From Caenorhabditis remanei (lineage: Eukaryota > Nematoda > Chromadorea > Rhabditida > Rhabditidae): a DNA stretch of 64,000 bases. The translations under genes and the position numbers were made by a program. The stretch is taken from the NCBI RefSeq assembly GCF_010183535.1, contig NC_071332.1, forward strand, positions 19,220,001 through 19,284,000, written 5' to 3'. Under the pieces are notes generated by a model. That model was given only the letters and a program-made list of their open reading frames with translations. It was not told the DNA's origin and did not search any database. Shown here piece by piece: positions 32,614 through 43,840 of this stretch; position 1 is the first letter of the stretch; each line of letters starts with the position of its first letter.

Positions 32614-33609
32614 GCACATCTCGGCAGTCGTGTGGCAACTTTTGGGCGGAAGTTGAGGTCGATTCGGCTTTAGATCGGATCTTGCTCCCCTTCTGGCCAG
32701 AAGTTTAACGATTTCAGACTTTAGATCTAGGTCAGCTTTTGGGCGGAAGTTGAAGCAATTTCGGTACTTTTACCCGCAAGTTGAAGGAACGGCGACTTTA
32801 GATCGGATCTTGGTCACCTTCTGGTCAAAAGTTAAGAGAATGTCGGCTTTAGCTCGGACATTGGTCGGCTTCTGATCACAAGTTTCGATCTGACTGTCGG
32901 CTGCCCGGAAGTTGATCGGACCTCGGTCGGATGTTAAGAGCGTCGCGTGTCTCGCAACGCGTGCTTTTTGTTTTTTCAATCATTTTTCGAAGTTTTATTT
33001 ATTCGTCTTTGAGTGAATTTTCTTATTTGTATCAAATCTTACATTATTTTTCATTCAGATTACGAAATTTCATGGAAAAAATCGAATTTCGTTAGTGGAG
33101 GTGCTCAAGTTCAGTGGAAAAGTTATCGTAAGTCGATTTTTATCTCATAACCAAAAATCTCTAAGTTTTTTCAGGTTCTCACTAAAAAGCAAACAATACG
33201 AACTTCCCACCTTGAATGTATCGTCAGAAGGTAATATTAACAAGTAAAAATCATAATTAATTAATGTATTTTACAGAAATTCACTGACGAAGTCTACATC
33301 TGGACAACAATGCGAGCACACCATGGATACTTCGAAAATCATTGTATTTAGTTGTTTTTTTGTATTTTTTAAAACTTATACTTTTTTATGTATAGTCCTT
33401 TTAGTGAATAAATTGTAATATATGATATTTCAGCTGTTTTTGTGCGCGAAAAATAAATCAATAAGGCGATCGAGGGGTTCCATGCGGTCCGTGTCAGAAG
33501 TTGGTCGGAAGTTGGTCGTTGCAGCGGTCTTGTCCAGAATCCGACCAACCTCCGAGCTGAAGCCGACCAACTTCCGCGCTAAAGTTGCCGGTGACTGCCG
33601 AGATGTGCC
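32614..33609. mobile_element. Possible DNA transposon with diverged inverted ends
   Basis: GCACATCTCGGCAGTC at 32614 is mirrored by GACTGCCGAGATGTGC at 33593-33608, and the similarity continues inwards (GGCAACTTT, GCGGAAGTTG). Inside are diverged repeats of GGCTTTAGATCGGATCTTGG type (32660-32940). A + strand stretch (about 33058-33350) looks like three small exons with GTAAGT-type donors and TTTCAG or TTTACAG acceptors. I see no clear target duplication and recognise no protein family. Confidence 0.5.
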
Positions 33610-33751
33610 ATGAATAGTTTTGAGGGACTCAAAAATGTGATAGCTTCGCTACCGGATTATATATAGAGATCTCTACCGACTTTTGACCTGGGTTTAATGC
33701 GGAATGGAATTCGAATTCACTAATTAAATCATCGATTATAACCGGTCTTCT

Positions 33752-33791
<40 letters not shown>

Positions 33792-34029
33792 GCCCTCAGT
33801 TCTCATTCTATGTCTGAATAAAGTTATAAAACCAAGCTACTGGACCGCACACTATAGTTCAGGAATGTTTCAAAAGCGGCCTAGACACGGTAAAGCTTGG
33901 TAACAGACTATATTTGTCAGTAACTTAAAACATGCAAATGATTCATTTTATAGACATAGAAGTTTATGTAGAAATAGACAATTTAAACATATCATTCAAT
34001 GCAAAGAAACAACAATAAAGAATATACAA
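33610..34029. other. Intergenic 3' of locus 17
   Basis: No gene. It contains an (AT)n tract (about 33752-33788). Bases 33880-33935 (GACACGGTAAAGCTTGG) recur at 35430 and 46720, so they mark the 3' flank common to loci 17, 18 and 22. Confidence 0.6.
33752..33788. repeat. (AT)n microsatellite
   Basis: About 18 uninterrupted AT units. Confidence 0.9.
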
Positions 34030-35036
34030 TTAAGGCCAAATGTAAAAATCGATGCGTCTTATAGGGTAAGAGTTTCCAAATGTGATTGTGGCTTTTTTCC
34101 CATCCATTCTTTCTATGTCATATCCTGATGAAAACGTTTCAAAAGGGAAGTCTATATCTTTTGAGTAATGAAACGTTCTTTCTTCTTAAAAAGGAACAGC
34201 ATCCAATCCATTTAGAAGATTATCTTCATCGACATTTTCGCGCACATTCATTGAGAAATGCTCCATCCGTGAATCAATGGTATTTTGCAACCAATTTAAG
34301 AAGAATTGGTTGATATCCTCGACTCTTGATGGCCCTTCTATTAGATCTAATTTCAGTGGGTTTGCAATTAAAACATCATCCATACTGAACTCGAACTTTG
34401 GTATCTCTGAGGCGCAGTGGTATATACTCAAATAGTCCAGATTGGTTCTTAAAAAAGTCCTAAACTCTTCTCTATTCTCAAATGGAATACTCCACATTGT
34501 GATTTCATTGGTAACTGGAGAAAGGATTTCTAGGGCTTCCTTCGCAAAACTGTTTGGACAGCCTGGATGGATGTATAGTTCACTGATATTTTTTAGTGAA
34601 GAACGTGCATCGCACATATCGAGTCGTGGAGGTCCCCTGAGATCCACGCGTTTGAGCGATTTGCAATTTGTCCCATCTTGAACCCGCTCGATCCATTCGG
34701 ATACTGATAGCCCGACTTTTTCGTGCGAAACTGTTTCCGCCACCGAAAAGTTACTTGTGTTGAAAGGCAGTTCTTGTCTATATATAAAAAGAACTGCGAG
34801 ATAATGACTGTCGTTCTCAACTACCAAATCAATGGAACTGGCAGATAATTTGCGGAGACTTTTTGAGAGCTTATTGGCTCTTTTGGAAAGAAGTGCAAAC
34901 ATGATTCTGAAATTATTGAGTATGAGGGTTAGAGCATAACAAAGAGGAAAACTCACACTTCATTTGGTTCCATGTGCATAAAAACTGAAATCAATGCTAG
35001 CCTTGGTAGACGTAAAAAAGGGAACGGAGTCGTCAT
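34030..35036 (-). pseudogene. F-box B/FBA_2 gene with late nonsense codon (locus 17)
   Basis: Exon 1 35036-34957 (MTTPFPFLRLPRLALISVFM) and exon 2 34906-34030 give 319 codons in one frame. FBA_2: LSPVTNEITMWSIPF, NREEFRTFLRTN, FSMDDVLIANPLKLDL and INQFFLNWL. At 34186-34188 a TAA follows DAVPF, where relatives have Ser or Leu. The same frame is then open through ERTFHYSK and DGKKATITF to the normal FYIWP end at 34030. The shortened product would lose only the last ~52 residues, so it may still be partly functional. No other lesion. Confidence 0.85.
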
Positions 35037-35584
35037 CTCGTTAGGGGAGAGAGGGCACATATGAGATGAGGAATCAATGTTTGGTGGTGTCGGGGGGAGA
35101 CCGCATTGCACGACCGCGACGCAGCACTCTGGGAAGATTAATATCTACACGGAGGGCATCTCTAGTGTCTGCTTCCCTAATGAGTCATGAATGAAGTGAG
35201 CAGACAAGAAGACAGAACGCTACGCACGCCCGCGACGGGGCTGAATAGTCGTTTAGGAATGTTTCATAAGAGATCACGCAAAAATATGTCATTCTAGTCA
35301 ATAGAGCGCGGCTCCACCAGTAGCTTTGGCTTCATCGTGCATAAATAGTTTTGTGCACAAATAGTTTCAAAATGTGATACCTTTGTTACGGGAAAATAGT
35401 TCAGGAGAGTTTCAAAACCACCTGCTTGGACACGGTAAAGCTTGGTCACATACTGTATTTGTGGGTAACTTTTAAAAAAACAAATGATTCATTTTATCAA
35501 AACTGCAAAGTTTATGTAAAAAAAGACAATTTAGACACCAACAATATCATACAGAACGAAGAAACCATAATAAAAAAGACACAG
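35037..35584. other. Intergenic between the foldback element and locus 17
   Basis: No gene. Promoter motif of locus 17 at 35099-35122. Bases 35430-35584 are the 3' flank of locus 18, matching 46720-46860 next to locus 22. Confidence 0.65.
35099..35122 (-). promoter_or_regulatory. Shared GC-rich upstream motif, locus 17
   Basis: GACCGCATTGCACGACCGCG tandem motif, 63 bp upstream of the start at 35036. Confidence 0.55.
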
Positions 35585-35588
35585 TTAA

Positions 35589-36710
35589 AGGGGGACTGCG
35601 GTATTCCAAAATTCGAGATTTTTTTATATGGATCGACTCAGAATTTTATAGAAAAGAGAAAAGTCTCTTGGGGCTATGTCCGAAAATCAGTCTAAAACGA
35701 GTTATGAGCCCTCAAAGTGTCAAAAAAGAGCCCCTCGCCGTGAAAATTTGCCTTATATTTCAAGCTAAAATTCTCTCGCCGTGAACGTGAAAAAGTGAAT
35801 ATTGAGAGAATAGCGCCGTGAACTCTCTTCTATCAGTATATTCTACTGTTCAAATGAGGAAGTTTCTCCATGATCATGAAGTCTTTGGCTGGAATTGACC
35901 TAGATAATCCGAGAAAACAATACGAACTTATCATTACTGTGACAAATGAGATGCTCAGTAGTTATTTCATTCAATTGAATTTTTTTTGGGTTTTTTTGTT
36001 TTTCGTTTTCAATTATGAGTTTGGTATTTGTTTCCTGATACATTTGTCTACATAACAAGAAAACTGAAAAAAAAAGTCTGAACGTGAACCAATTCGATCA
36101 AAAACCACGTTTTAGTATGGGCTTCATCCACGGTGCAATGTTATTTTGTCTTCAAAATGGTTGCGAGTTTCAAGAAAAACGATTTCAAAAAATGTTGTGC
36201 ATTCTGCAATCGTTCAAGACGAAGATCGGACATGGTGGCAGTGACCAAAAATGCTTCGGAAAGAGAAATCTGGTTTTCAAAGTTGGGACGTCAGTTTGAA
36301 TTGAATTGTCAAAGATCCGGTGACCATATGCTCTGCTTATCTCGTTATTTTCTTACACCAAAAAGTAATAAGTTCGTATTGTTTTCTCGGATTATTTAGG
36401 TCAATTCCAGCCAAAGACTTCATGATCATGGAGAAACTTCCTCATTTGAACAGTAGAATATACTGATAGAAGAGAGTTCACGGCGCTATTCTCTCTATAT
36501 TCACTTTTTCACGTTCACGGCGAGAGAATTTTAGCTTGAAATATAAGGCAAATTTTCACGGCGAGGGGCTCTTTTTTGACACTTTGAGGGCTCATAACTC
36601 GTTTTAGACTGATTTTCGGACATAGCCCCAAGAGAATTTTCTCTTTTCTATAAAATTCTGAGTCGATCCATATAAAAAAATCTCGAATTTTGGAATACCG
36701 CAGTCCCCCT
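35589..36710. mobile_element. TTAA-flanked foldback element, long copy
   Basis: 1122 bp with the same AGGGGGACTGCGG ends as the element at 24412, flanked by TTAA (35585-35588, 36711-36714). The arms are about 345 bp inverted repeats (35589-35933 and 36367-36710); the centre, about 430 bp, is unique. The right TTAA contains the TAA stop codon of locus 18. The paralogous site at 46851-46866 (ACACAATTAAGGCCAAAC) is empty, which proves the insertion. The centre encodes a short Cys-rich peptide. Confidence 0.88.
36157..36399 (+). other. Possible THAP-like zinc-finger fragment inside the foldback element
   Basis: Open frame with FKKCCAFCNRSRRRSD, then REIWFSKLGRQFELNC and MLCLSRYFLTPKS. The spacing of CxxC, a central Trp and a late Cys before an aromatic-Phe pair recalls the C2CH THAP domain found in P-element-like transposases. 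The final His is not in its usual place. It would be a fragment or one exon; most of a transposase is missing. Confidence 0.35.
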
Positions 36711-37524
36711 TTAAGGCCAAACGTAGAAATCGAAGCGTGTCCCCTGGTAACCGTCCTCAAATGTGATTGTGGCTTCTTTTCCATTTATTCTTTTTATATC
36801 ATATCCTCCAGAAAACGTTTTCGGAGGAATGTCTAACTGTTTAGAGTAGTTGAACGTTCTTTCTTCTGAAAAACGAACAGCTCCCAATCCTTTCAATAGT
36901 TCCAGTCTATCGACACTCTCATCTATAATCATTGTCAGATGTTCGAGTGGAGAATGATGTTCATTTTGCAACCAATTTGAAAGAAATTCTTTGATACTTC
37001 TGGCACTCAATGACTTTTCTCTTAATGACAATCTGAGTGAGTTTTACACTAAAAAAACGTCCATATAGAACTTCAACTCTGAGAAACCTTCGATAAAAAT
37101 ACTTAAGTATTTTTTGATCCGTGAAGATTTATTTGAAATATCGAATAAGAATCGATCACATCTAGAACCCGTTCCAACCATTTTGACAGTGGAATCGTCT
37201 TGTTTTGACGTGTCGCATCGCTCGATAAGGCTTTGGTTTCAAAGTTCAGTCTCAATGGTTTATCATAATTACTCAGATAAGCTAAAATTGAAAGATGATT
37301 GCTCTCTACTAAAAAGTTGATTGAATTTACAGATGTTTTCAATAAAATTTTCACGAGGTTTTTTGCTCTATTGGAGAGAAGTGAGAGGGTAATTCTGAAA
37401 TTATTGAATATGAGGGATAGAACATAAGACAAAAGGAAACTTACATTTCACTTGGTTCCATTTGTTGAAAAACTGGAATCAGTGCAAGTCTTGGAAGACG
37501 TAAAAGAGGGAACGGAGTCGTCAT
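36711..37524 (-). pseudogene. Deleted F-box B/FBA_2 gene with transposon at its stop codon (locus 18)
   Basis: Exon 1 37524-37445 and exon 2 from 37394 (ITLSLLSNRAKNLVKIL). Compared with locus 22, about 200 bp that encode the middle (NSFAKKALEIL to EFFLKSN) are missing near 37113. A TAA replaces the Ser codon of LVSNSL at about 37044. The remaining 3' part is intact: LSARSIKEFLSNWL, ERTFNYSKQLD, FYVWP. The TTAA foldback element abuts the stop codon. Deletion, nonsense codon and altered frame make it a pseudogene. Confidence 0.85.
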
Positions 37525-38202
37525 CTCAGTAGGGAAGAGAGAGAGTACAAATGAGCTAAGGAATCAATGCCTAGTGGAGTCGGGGGGAGACCGCAACGCA
37601 CGACCGCGACGCGGCTGAAGTGCCCCTGGGAAAATAAACATCTTTAGGGAGACATCTAACTCCTTACAACTCCTTACAACGTAACTAGTGTCACCGTTTT
37701 ACCTGAGCACTGGACCACCGATGTTTATATTTTAATAGAGAAGAGGGTAATTAAGAAAGGGACGTCACGCGTGTAACTTGACACGGCGATATTCAGAAAT
37801 TTTTAGACCCAATTTTCTCGCTAACAAGCTGTTATGCGCAGTTTTTGAAAGCGGCATGTGATAGAGCAGAGTCGAAAGTTTACATGTGCAAAGTTTCAGC
37901 CAATTCTCAACCCTGATATGAAAAAGGTTTCGTTTCCTCGTTTGTTTAGGGTTTCATAAGAGGTGTTTATTTCAGATCTTCCTGGACCATTTCTAGTGGT
38001 GAATTTAACATAACAAGTTTATTTTCTAGTAAACATTATTTTATTTCGTAAAGATAACATAACCAGTAAATTTAAAAAAAACAATTGAATATCGTTATTT
38101 AGAAACATTGCATACACAATAGAAGATACAAAATCATGGTCAAGCGTAAAAAGCGTAGCCGCGAGAACGGCGCGCCAGACTTAGCTTGTAAAGGATACAA
38201 TA
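37525..38202. other. Intergenic between loci 19 and 18
   Basis: No gene. Promoter motif of locus 18 at 37589-37621. The rest (37640-38180) matches 47950-48420 between loci 23 and 22, showing a block duplication. Confidence 0.7.
37589..37621 (-). promoter_or_regulatory. Shared GC-rich upstream motif, locus 18
   Basis: GACCGCAACGCACGACCGCG plus ACGCGG, 65 bp upstream of the start at 37524. Confidence 0.65.
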
Positions 38203-39241
38203 TCATGGCCAAGCGTAGAAACTGATAAACGTCATCCCCCAAACGTCTCCAAATGTGATGGTTGCTTTCTTTCGGTCCGCTCTCCATATATCATATCCTC
38301 CAGAAAATGAATGTGATGGACTGTCCAGTGGCTTCGAATAGCGGAACGTTTTTTCTCGGTCTCTTGAAAATGAAACCGTTTTCAGTCCTCCCAGAAGATT
38401 ATTTTCATCAACATCTTCGGATGTAGACAGTTCCAAGTGCTCCAGTCTTGGATCACATTTATTTTCCATCCAATTTTTGAAAAATTGATTGATTTCTTTG
38501 ACATTTAACTTCCCGTCATTGAGGTTTAATTTCAACGCATTCGTGACCATAAGATCTTCAAGAGTGAACTTGAACGTCGGGAATGTGCTAGTATGGATAT
38601 TCAAATAGTTTAGATTGCTCTTCAGAAATGTCTGAAATTCTTCTCTTGTCTCAAACGGAATTTTGAACAATATGATTTCCCTGGTAACTGGTGAGACAAT
38701 TTCCAGAGCTTTCTTGGCAAAACTGTTGGGACAGTTCTTGAAGATGTATAATTTCCGGATATTTTTTAGTTTACCAAAAGTGTCGCACACATCAACTAGT
38801 GGAGATTCCTTGAGATCTAGATGCTTAATCGATTCACAATTCGTCACATCTAGAATCCGCTCCAACCATTTTGATGCTGACAATCCGCTATTTTCCTGAG
38901 TAAAAGTTATTTTTTGAAACATCGCATTGACCAATTGCGGAGCGCTCTCTGTGTAGAAATAGTATTTCAGTCCCATTTGTCTCCACATTTCAAATTCAAC
39001 ACAGATGTAAAGGTGATCGCTCTCTACTGTCACATTCACGGAACTGGCAGATAATTTGCGAAAGATTTTCGACAAATTTCGGGCCTTTTTGGAAATCAGC
39101 GAAAACGCAATTCTGAAAAGATTGAATATGAAGGAGAAAACAAAAAAAGAGAAAAACTTACACATCAATTGACGCCATTTGTTGAAAAACTGGTAACAAT
39201 GCAAGTCTTGGAAGACGTAAAAGAGGAAACGGAGTCGTCAT
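38203..39241 (-). CDS. F-box B/FBA_2 protein (locus 19), intact
   Basis: Exon 1 39241-39162 and exon 2 39112-38203 give 329 aa. F-box: MTTPFPLLRLPRLALLPVFQ, then IAFSLISKKARNLSKIFRK. The segment after it contains VEFEMWRQMGLKYYF, shared with loci 23 and 25. FBA_2 (about residues 165-250): EIVSPVTREIILFKIPF, TREEFQTFLKSNLNYLNI, FTLEDLMVTNALKLNL, INQFFKNWMENKCDPRLEHL. It ends ISFYAWP. No lesion. Confidence 0.9.
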
Positions 39242-39314
39242 CTCAGTAGGGGAGAGAGCCTCTCAGAGAGGGAAGAAGTGAGTGAAGAATCAATGAATGA
39301 TGGTGTCGGGGGGA

Positions 39315-39350
39315 GACCGCACCGCACGACCGCTACGCGACTGGAGTGTG
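39315..39350 (-). promoter_or_regulatory. Shared GC-rich upstream motif, locus 19
   Basis: GACCGCACCGCACGACCGCT tandem motif, 74 bp upstream of the start at 39241. Confidence 0.6.
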
Positions 39351-39390
39351 CTCTGGGAAGACAAACATCTTTATGGAGAGACCTGCACAT

Positions 39391-39571
39391 CAGAGTTGCG
39401 CGGAAGTGATTTTTTCAAATCCGGAAGTCGGAAGTCGGAAGTAGGAAGTAAAATTCCTAATCCGGAAGTCGGAAGTCGGAAGTCGGAAGTAAAATTCCAA
39501 ATTCGGAAGTCGGAAGTAAAATTTTCAAAACGGAAGTCGGAAGTCGGAAGTCGGAATTCCGCGCAACTCTG
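39391..39571. mobile_element. Small hAT-like MITE made of GGAAGTC repeats
   Basis: Inverted ends CAGAGTTGCGCGGAA at 39391 and TTCCGCGCAACTCTG ending at 39571. Flanks are CTGCACAT and CAGCACAT, 8 bp with one mismatch. The interior is a minisatellite of GGAAGTCGGAAGTC units broken by AAAATT. The matching spacer near 49600 lacks the insert (ACACATCTAACTC). CAG ends plus an 8 bp duplication suggest hAT type. Confidence 0.7.
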
Positions 39572-39676
39572 CAGCACATCTAACTCTCGTCGTGAGAAGG
39601 TGAAACACGTTTGTTTGCTGGCTCGAAACAAGGGAGTAGGTGTGGGAAATTCACAGTAAAGGTAACTAAATCCCTG

Positions 39677-39828
39677 CCAAACATAGAAATCAATTAACGT
39701 CTGCTACCAAACGTCTCCAAATGTGATTGCAGCTTTATTTCATTCAATCTGTTATTCCGTAATCATATCATCTAGAAAACGTTTCTGATGAAAAATTTAC
39801 AATTTCTGAATAACGAAAATCAATCAAG
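39677..39828 (-). pseudogene. Relic of an F-box B gene 3' end
   Basis: The reverse strand can be aligned with the last ~50 codons of the family (AAITFGDVW, then IDFYVW) with several stops and indels. Similar relics lie at 49693-49824 and 52773-52926, each just 3' of the promoter region of the next upstream gene. Confidence 0.6.
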
Positions 39829-39956
39829 TAAACAATGACTTTTGAACAAATCAAAACGTCAAAATAAAATAATCAGAATAGAAAATTGCACGACATAAGA
39901 AGGGGATAAGGATTCACAATAATCATTACAGTTTAAACAAAACAATGTTTGGAGTA

Positions 39957-40991
39957 TCACGGCCAAACATAAAAATCAAAAAACGTCCCTCCGTAAAAGG
40001 TTCCAAATAGAGTTGTGGATTTCTTTCCATCTGCTCTTTCGATATCATATCCACCAAGAAACGATTCTGATAAAGTGTCTAGCTGTTTTGAATAGCGGAA
40101 CGTTCTCTCTTCGTTTACTGGAAAAGGAACAGCGTTCAGTACTTCCGGAAGACACGTTGCATTGCCAACTCTCTTTACGTACAAATGCAGATGTTCTAGT
40201 CGAGAGTTGCGTTTGCTGTGAAACCAGTTTGTAAGAAATTGGCTGATATCTGTGGCACTCAATTTGACTTGTCTCAATTTCAGTTTGAGTAGGTTTGTGT
40301 TTAGAAGGTCATCAAGAGTGAACTTAAATTTCTGGAAAGTGCTGGTATGGATATTCAAATAGTTCAAATTGCTCTTCAGAAATGTCTGAAACTCTTCTCT
40401 GGTCTTCAACGGAATTCTGTAGAATGTAATTTCCCTGGTAACTGGTAGGATGATTTCCAGCGCTTTCTTTGCAAAGTTATCGGAACACTCGTTGAAGATG
40501 TATAATTTCCAGATATTTTTTAGTTTACCAAAAGTGTCGCACACATCAAGTTGTGGAGATCCCTTGAGTTCAAGGTGACAAATCGATTCACAACTTGTCA
40601 CATCTAGAATCCGCTCCGCCCATTGTGATACTGACAATCCGCTATTTTCGTGAGTGAACCTTCTTCTTTGAGACATCACATTGACCAATTGCGGAGCGCT
40701 CTCTGTGTAGAAATAGAGGGGCACTGATTTTCCACCTCTCAAATCAACTTTGATATAAAGGTGATCGCTCTCTACAAACAGATTCATGGAGATGGCAGAT
40801 AATTTGCGGCAAATTTTCGACAAATTTCGGGCCTTTTTGGAAAGTAGCGAAAACGCAATTCTGAAAAGATAAACTTGAGTAGAAAATAAATAAAATCAGA
40901 TGCAAACTTACACTTCAATAAGCTCCATGTGTTGAAGAACTGGAATCAGTGCAAGTCTAGAGAGGCGTAAGAGAGGGAACGGAGTCGTCAT
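39957..40991 (-). CDS. F-box B/FBA_2 protein (locus 20), intact
   Basis: Exon 1 40991-40912 and exon 2 40860-39957 give 327 aa. F-box: MTTPFPLLRLSRLALIPVLQ (Pro of RLPRL is Ser), then IAFSLLSKKARNLSKICRK. FBA_2: EIILPVTREITFYRIPL, TREEFQTFLKSNLNYLNI, FTLDDLLNTNLLKLKL, ISQFLTNWFHSKRNSRLEHL. It ends FFDFYVWP. DLRGGKSVPLYFYTESAPQL is shared with locus 24, its counterpart in the duplicated block. No lesion. Confidence 0.9.
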
Positions 40992-41737
40992 TTCGGTAGG
41001 GGAGAGAGAGTACAAATGAAGAAAGAATCAGTGTCTGCAGCGATCGGGAAACCAGGACCGCATCGCACGACCGCAACGCGAGGAAAGTGTCCTCTGGGAA
41101 GACACAGATCTGCAGGGAGACCACCTGCACAACTCTCGTCATGAGAAGATAAAACTCGAGAAAGAGGGGAGTAGGTGAACCTAAGCAATAGCTTTCTGAA
41201 GCTTTCTTCACCGCTCCCATAACAGAAAACTCAAAAAATAATTTGACGTGCTCGCTGCATTATTAAAGTCCTAAGTTTGGTATAATTCATTTGTCCAAAA
41301 AAGGTTCTTAAAGGCGTATTGTGGTCTGTTGTGATATTTTCATACCATACTCTCTCCCAGACCCCGTGGACGAGTCGTATCTTCACTAATAGTAAGCTAA
41401 GCATATGTTTCAACCGTACTGAGAGTTATAGACATTTATCGCATGTTTTACTCAAAGTTTTCATTAGAAAAAAATCTTGAAATCTCTTAGCTAACAGTGT
41501 TGACTGAATTTTTCAATTTATGTTTAAAGGTCGCGGGTCCCAAGTGTAATCCTTTTTCAAACGTTCTTTCTTTATTCACATTTGAGAAAGTGCATAAATT
41601 TTTTGATTGATGAATTCACTTAAAACGTGTCGATTGAAAAATGATTTCATTTTGAACAAAGAACATGAAGGCGCAACAAACATATTTTTATATGATGAAA
41701 TTATTTTATTTCAAACATTGAAAATCTGTTATGAAAT
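40992..41737. other. Intergenic between loci 21 and 20
   Basis: No gene. Promoter motif of locus 20 at 41056-41083. Bases 41340-41735 repeat 54600-55035, the 3' flank of locus 27, so the duplicated block extends beyond the FTH genes. Confidence 0.65.
41056..41083 (-). promoter_or_regulatory. Shared GC-rich upstream motif, locus 20
   Basis: GACCGCATCGCACGACCGCA tandem motif, 65 bp upstream of the start at 40991. Confidence 0.6.
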
Positions 41738-43840
41738 TCAAAAGAATGGAGTGTCGTTCTGATGAACTTTTGCAAACTGCAAACGGCCTCCAGTTGGAAG
41801 TGGTCCTTGTTCGAACATTATATGAAGATAGAACAGAGTATTCTCAATTGTATTCTCAATACGGAAAAACCATATATACTTGAGGTTGTTGACGACACGA
41901 TAAGGTTCTCCCAATGATGCAAGAAAGTATTCAGCTGAACAGGTTTTGATGAGTATTTTGAATTTCCAAAAAACTGGAGATTGAGGGAGGTTCTGAAAAT
42001 AAGAAACATTACAGGGATTTACGTTGCGTAAATCAGAAACGGTTAGAAATTTTGTTTCATTTTGAATTTAACTTGCCTTTCTGCAATACGTTATATCCTC
42101 CAGCGACATTGTTTCCACAATAATATCAATCATCTTAAAATTCAGAATATTCATGTCTTGAATTGAAATCCGAACAGTCAAATTTATTATCCACAGGTGT
42201 TTTGCCTTGCTCCATTGCTCAGTTTTCGAAATTTCATCTAGATCAATAGAAAATTCATCTATAAGACCTTCGGCCTTCTCTATGCCAAGATTTTCGAAAC
42301 ATTCGGCATCAATATACGGGAGAATATCCATCACCAAACATTGCCAGTGAGAAGTCAATATCAAATTTTTAACTTTTAATGGGGACGTCCTAGAGATCAA
42401 AATATCTCTCGTCCTTTCGAAAAACTTCGACAAAGCTGGGTTGTCTTCTTCTATTAACTTCCAAGTATCTTCACCCATTTGAATAAATAAGTTTTTTATG
42501 CAAGTGTTTTGATGTCTCGTATTCAAATCGAAATCATTTACAATTTGAACTGCATCCTGTTCCAGAGATCCCTTGTAGTTTCCCTCAATCTTTCCATTTA
42601 TCATTCCTTCAATATTAACACTCGAAGAATTCTTGAGAAACATGAAATACACAAGGATATGCGGATCTGGTTTGATATAGTCAACACAGTGTCGGATACC
42701 TCTAGACACTTTTCGAAGTGATTGACTGAAATTGGTTGTTTATCGATTGGAATGCTTTTCGAGTACGCATACATCTGAGAAAATTCTAAATTTGATGCAA
42801 TTGACCTCATTATCGAAGGGATTTCGAAAATATTTATAGGACATTTGTTGTCAAACAGGTTGAGCTGAAATTGTGAAATGTTTGCTTTAATAAGAGGCAC
42901 CTATTTACCATGGTCATTTCTTCAATTGGATCATTAGAGCGATATATTAAAAACTTGACAGTCTCTCCATCTGACGAGTGCCCTGCTTCGGCAATCAACT
43001 CAATGCATCTTTCATCAATAATTGTATAGGCAATAATGATAGAATTGAGTTTGGAAGTGTAGGTCAAGAGCTGAAAGAGAGAAGAGTTGTTGATGAGAAT
43101 TTGAGTTTTGAAAAAGCTCTAAAAATTCAGGTTTGAAGTTTTTTTTCACTACTTTTCAAGTATCGATACAGCGCACTTGTATAACCTATTTTTCCTAATG
43201 CTATTAAAAAATTGAAAACCCTCACCTTTCTCACTTCCTCTAACACTTGCAATGAAAATTCATATAACATAATTCCCAGATCCAACCTCTGCTGTCTCTG
43301 ACCTTCGATTAGAGGTATGAAGTCATCAGCTTTGAATACCCGCTCTTCAAACGGCAAATGTACACCAACCGCTTGTAGAATCTCTTGGTCGAGTAGGTTG
43401 ACTGCTGATACAGCTTGGCTTATTTCGAGAACTGACAGATCGATACGTTCCACTTTCAACTTTTCATTTCTCGATTGCAATGAGTTCTCCAAACATCGAC
43501 ACACTCTGTTGATGATCGGCTCTAGCAAGTTCTGATTTCCATCGCGTTTCAAAAGGGTTAATGAAAAGTATGCCAATTTCTTTGTCTGATGCCTCACAAA
43601 TGCGTCCACATCTTCACAAACCACCGATATTAAATAGTCATCAACTAAATATTCAACGAAATAAGCTGTGACCACAGTGGATACTCCTGTAGACCCTCCA
43701 ATATGTTTGTAGTTAAATTTTGTCCGTTTAGCGGGTTGAGCTTCTTGGTCGTTGAAACTAAAACTTATTTCATTTGGATTGCGTTCATCTTGTGCGTGTA
43801 GTTCATCGTAGACGATAGGCATTGGAAGTTTCTGAAACAT
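41738..43840 (-). CDS. FTH / F-box / FTH protein, F-box A type (locus 21)
   Basis: Five exons: 43840-43226, 43070-42909, 42864-42773, 42725-42077, 41992-41738; 590 aa, all phases consistent. The order is: a first FTH (DUF38)-like region (about residues 60-255, with LENSLQSRNEKLKVERIDLS and FIPLIEGQRQQRLDLG); an F-box (about 262-300, CPINIFEIPSIMRSIASNLE, then SLRKVSRGIRHCVDY); and a second FTH (about 360-590, with SRTSPLKVKNLIL, ILPYIDAECFENLGI and EQWSKAKHL). The last intron has a GC-AG donor (AAAG|GCAAGT), shared with locus 27. The start ATG overlaps a sequence that looks like a splice acceptor (ATGTTTCAG), so upstream exons may have been lost. An SCF adapter role is inferred. This family lacks the GC-rich promoter motif. 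Confidence 0.82.

Larger units (their letters stand above)
39242..39956. other. Intergenic between loci 20 and 19
   Basis: It holds the promoter motif of locus 19, the minisatellite MITE (39391-39571) and an F-box 3' relic (about 39677-39828). Confidence 0.65.

Noticed and set aside
39371..39631. 86-aa frame with TSDFR repeats
   Set aside because: It is a translation of the GGAAGTC minisatellite.
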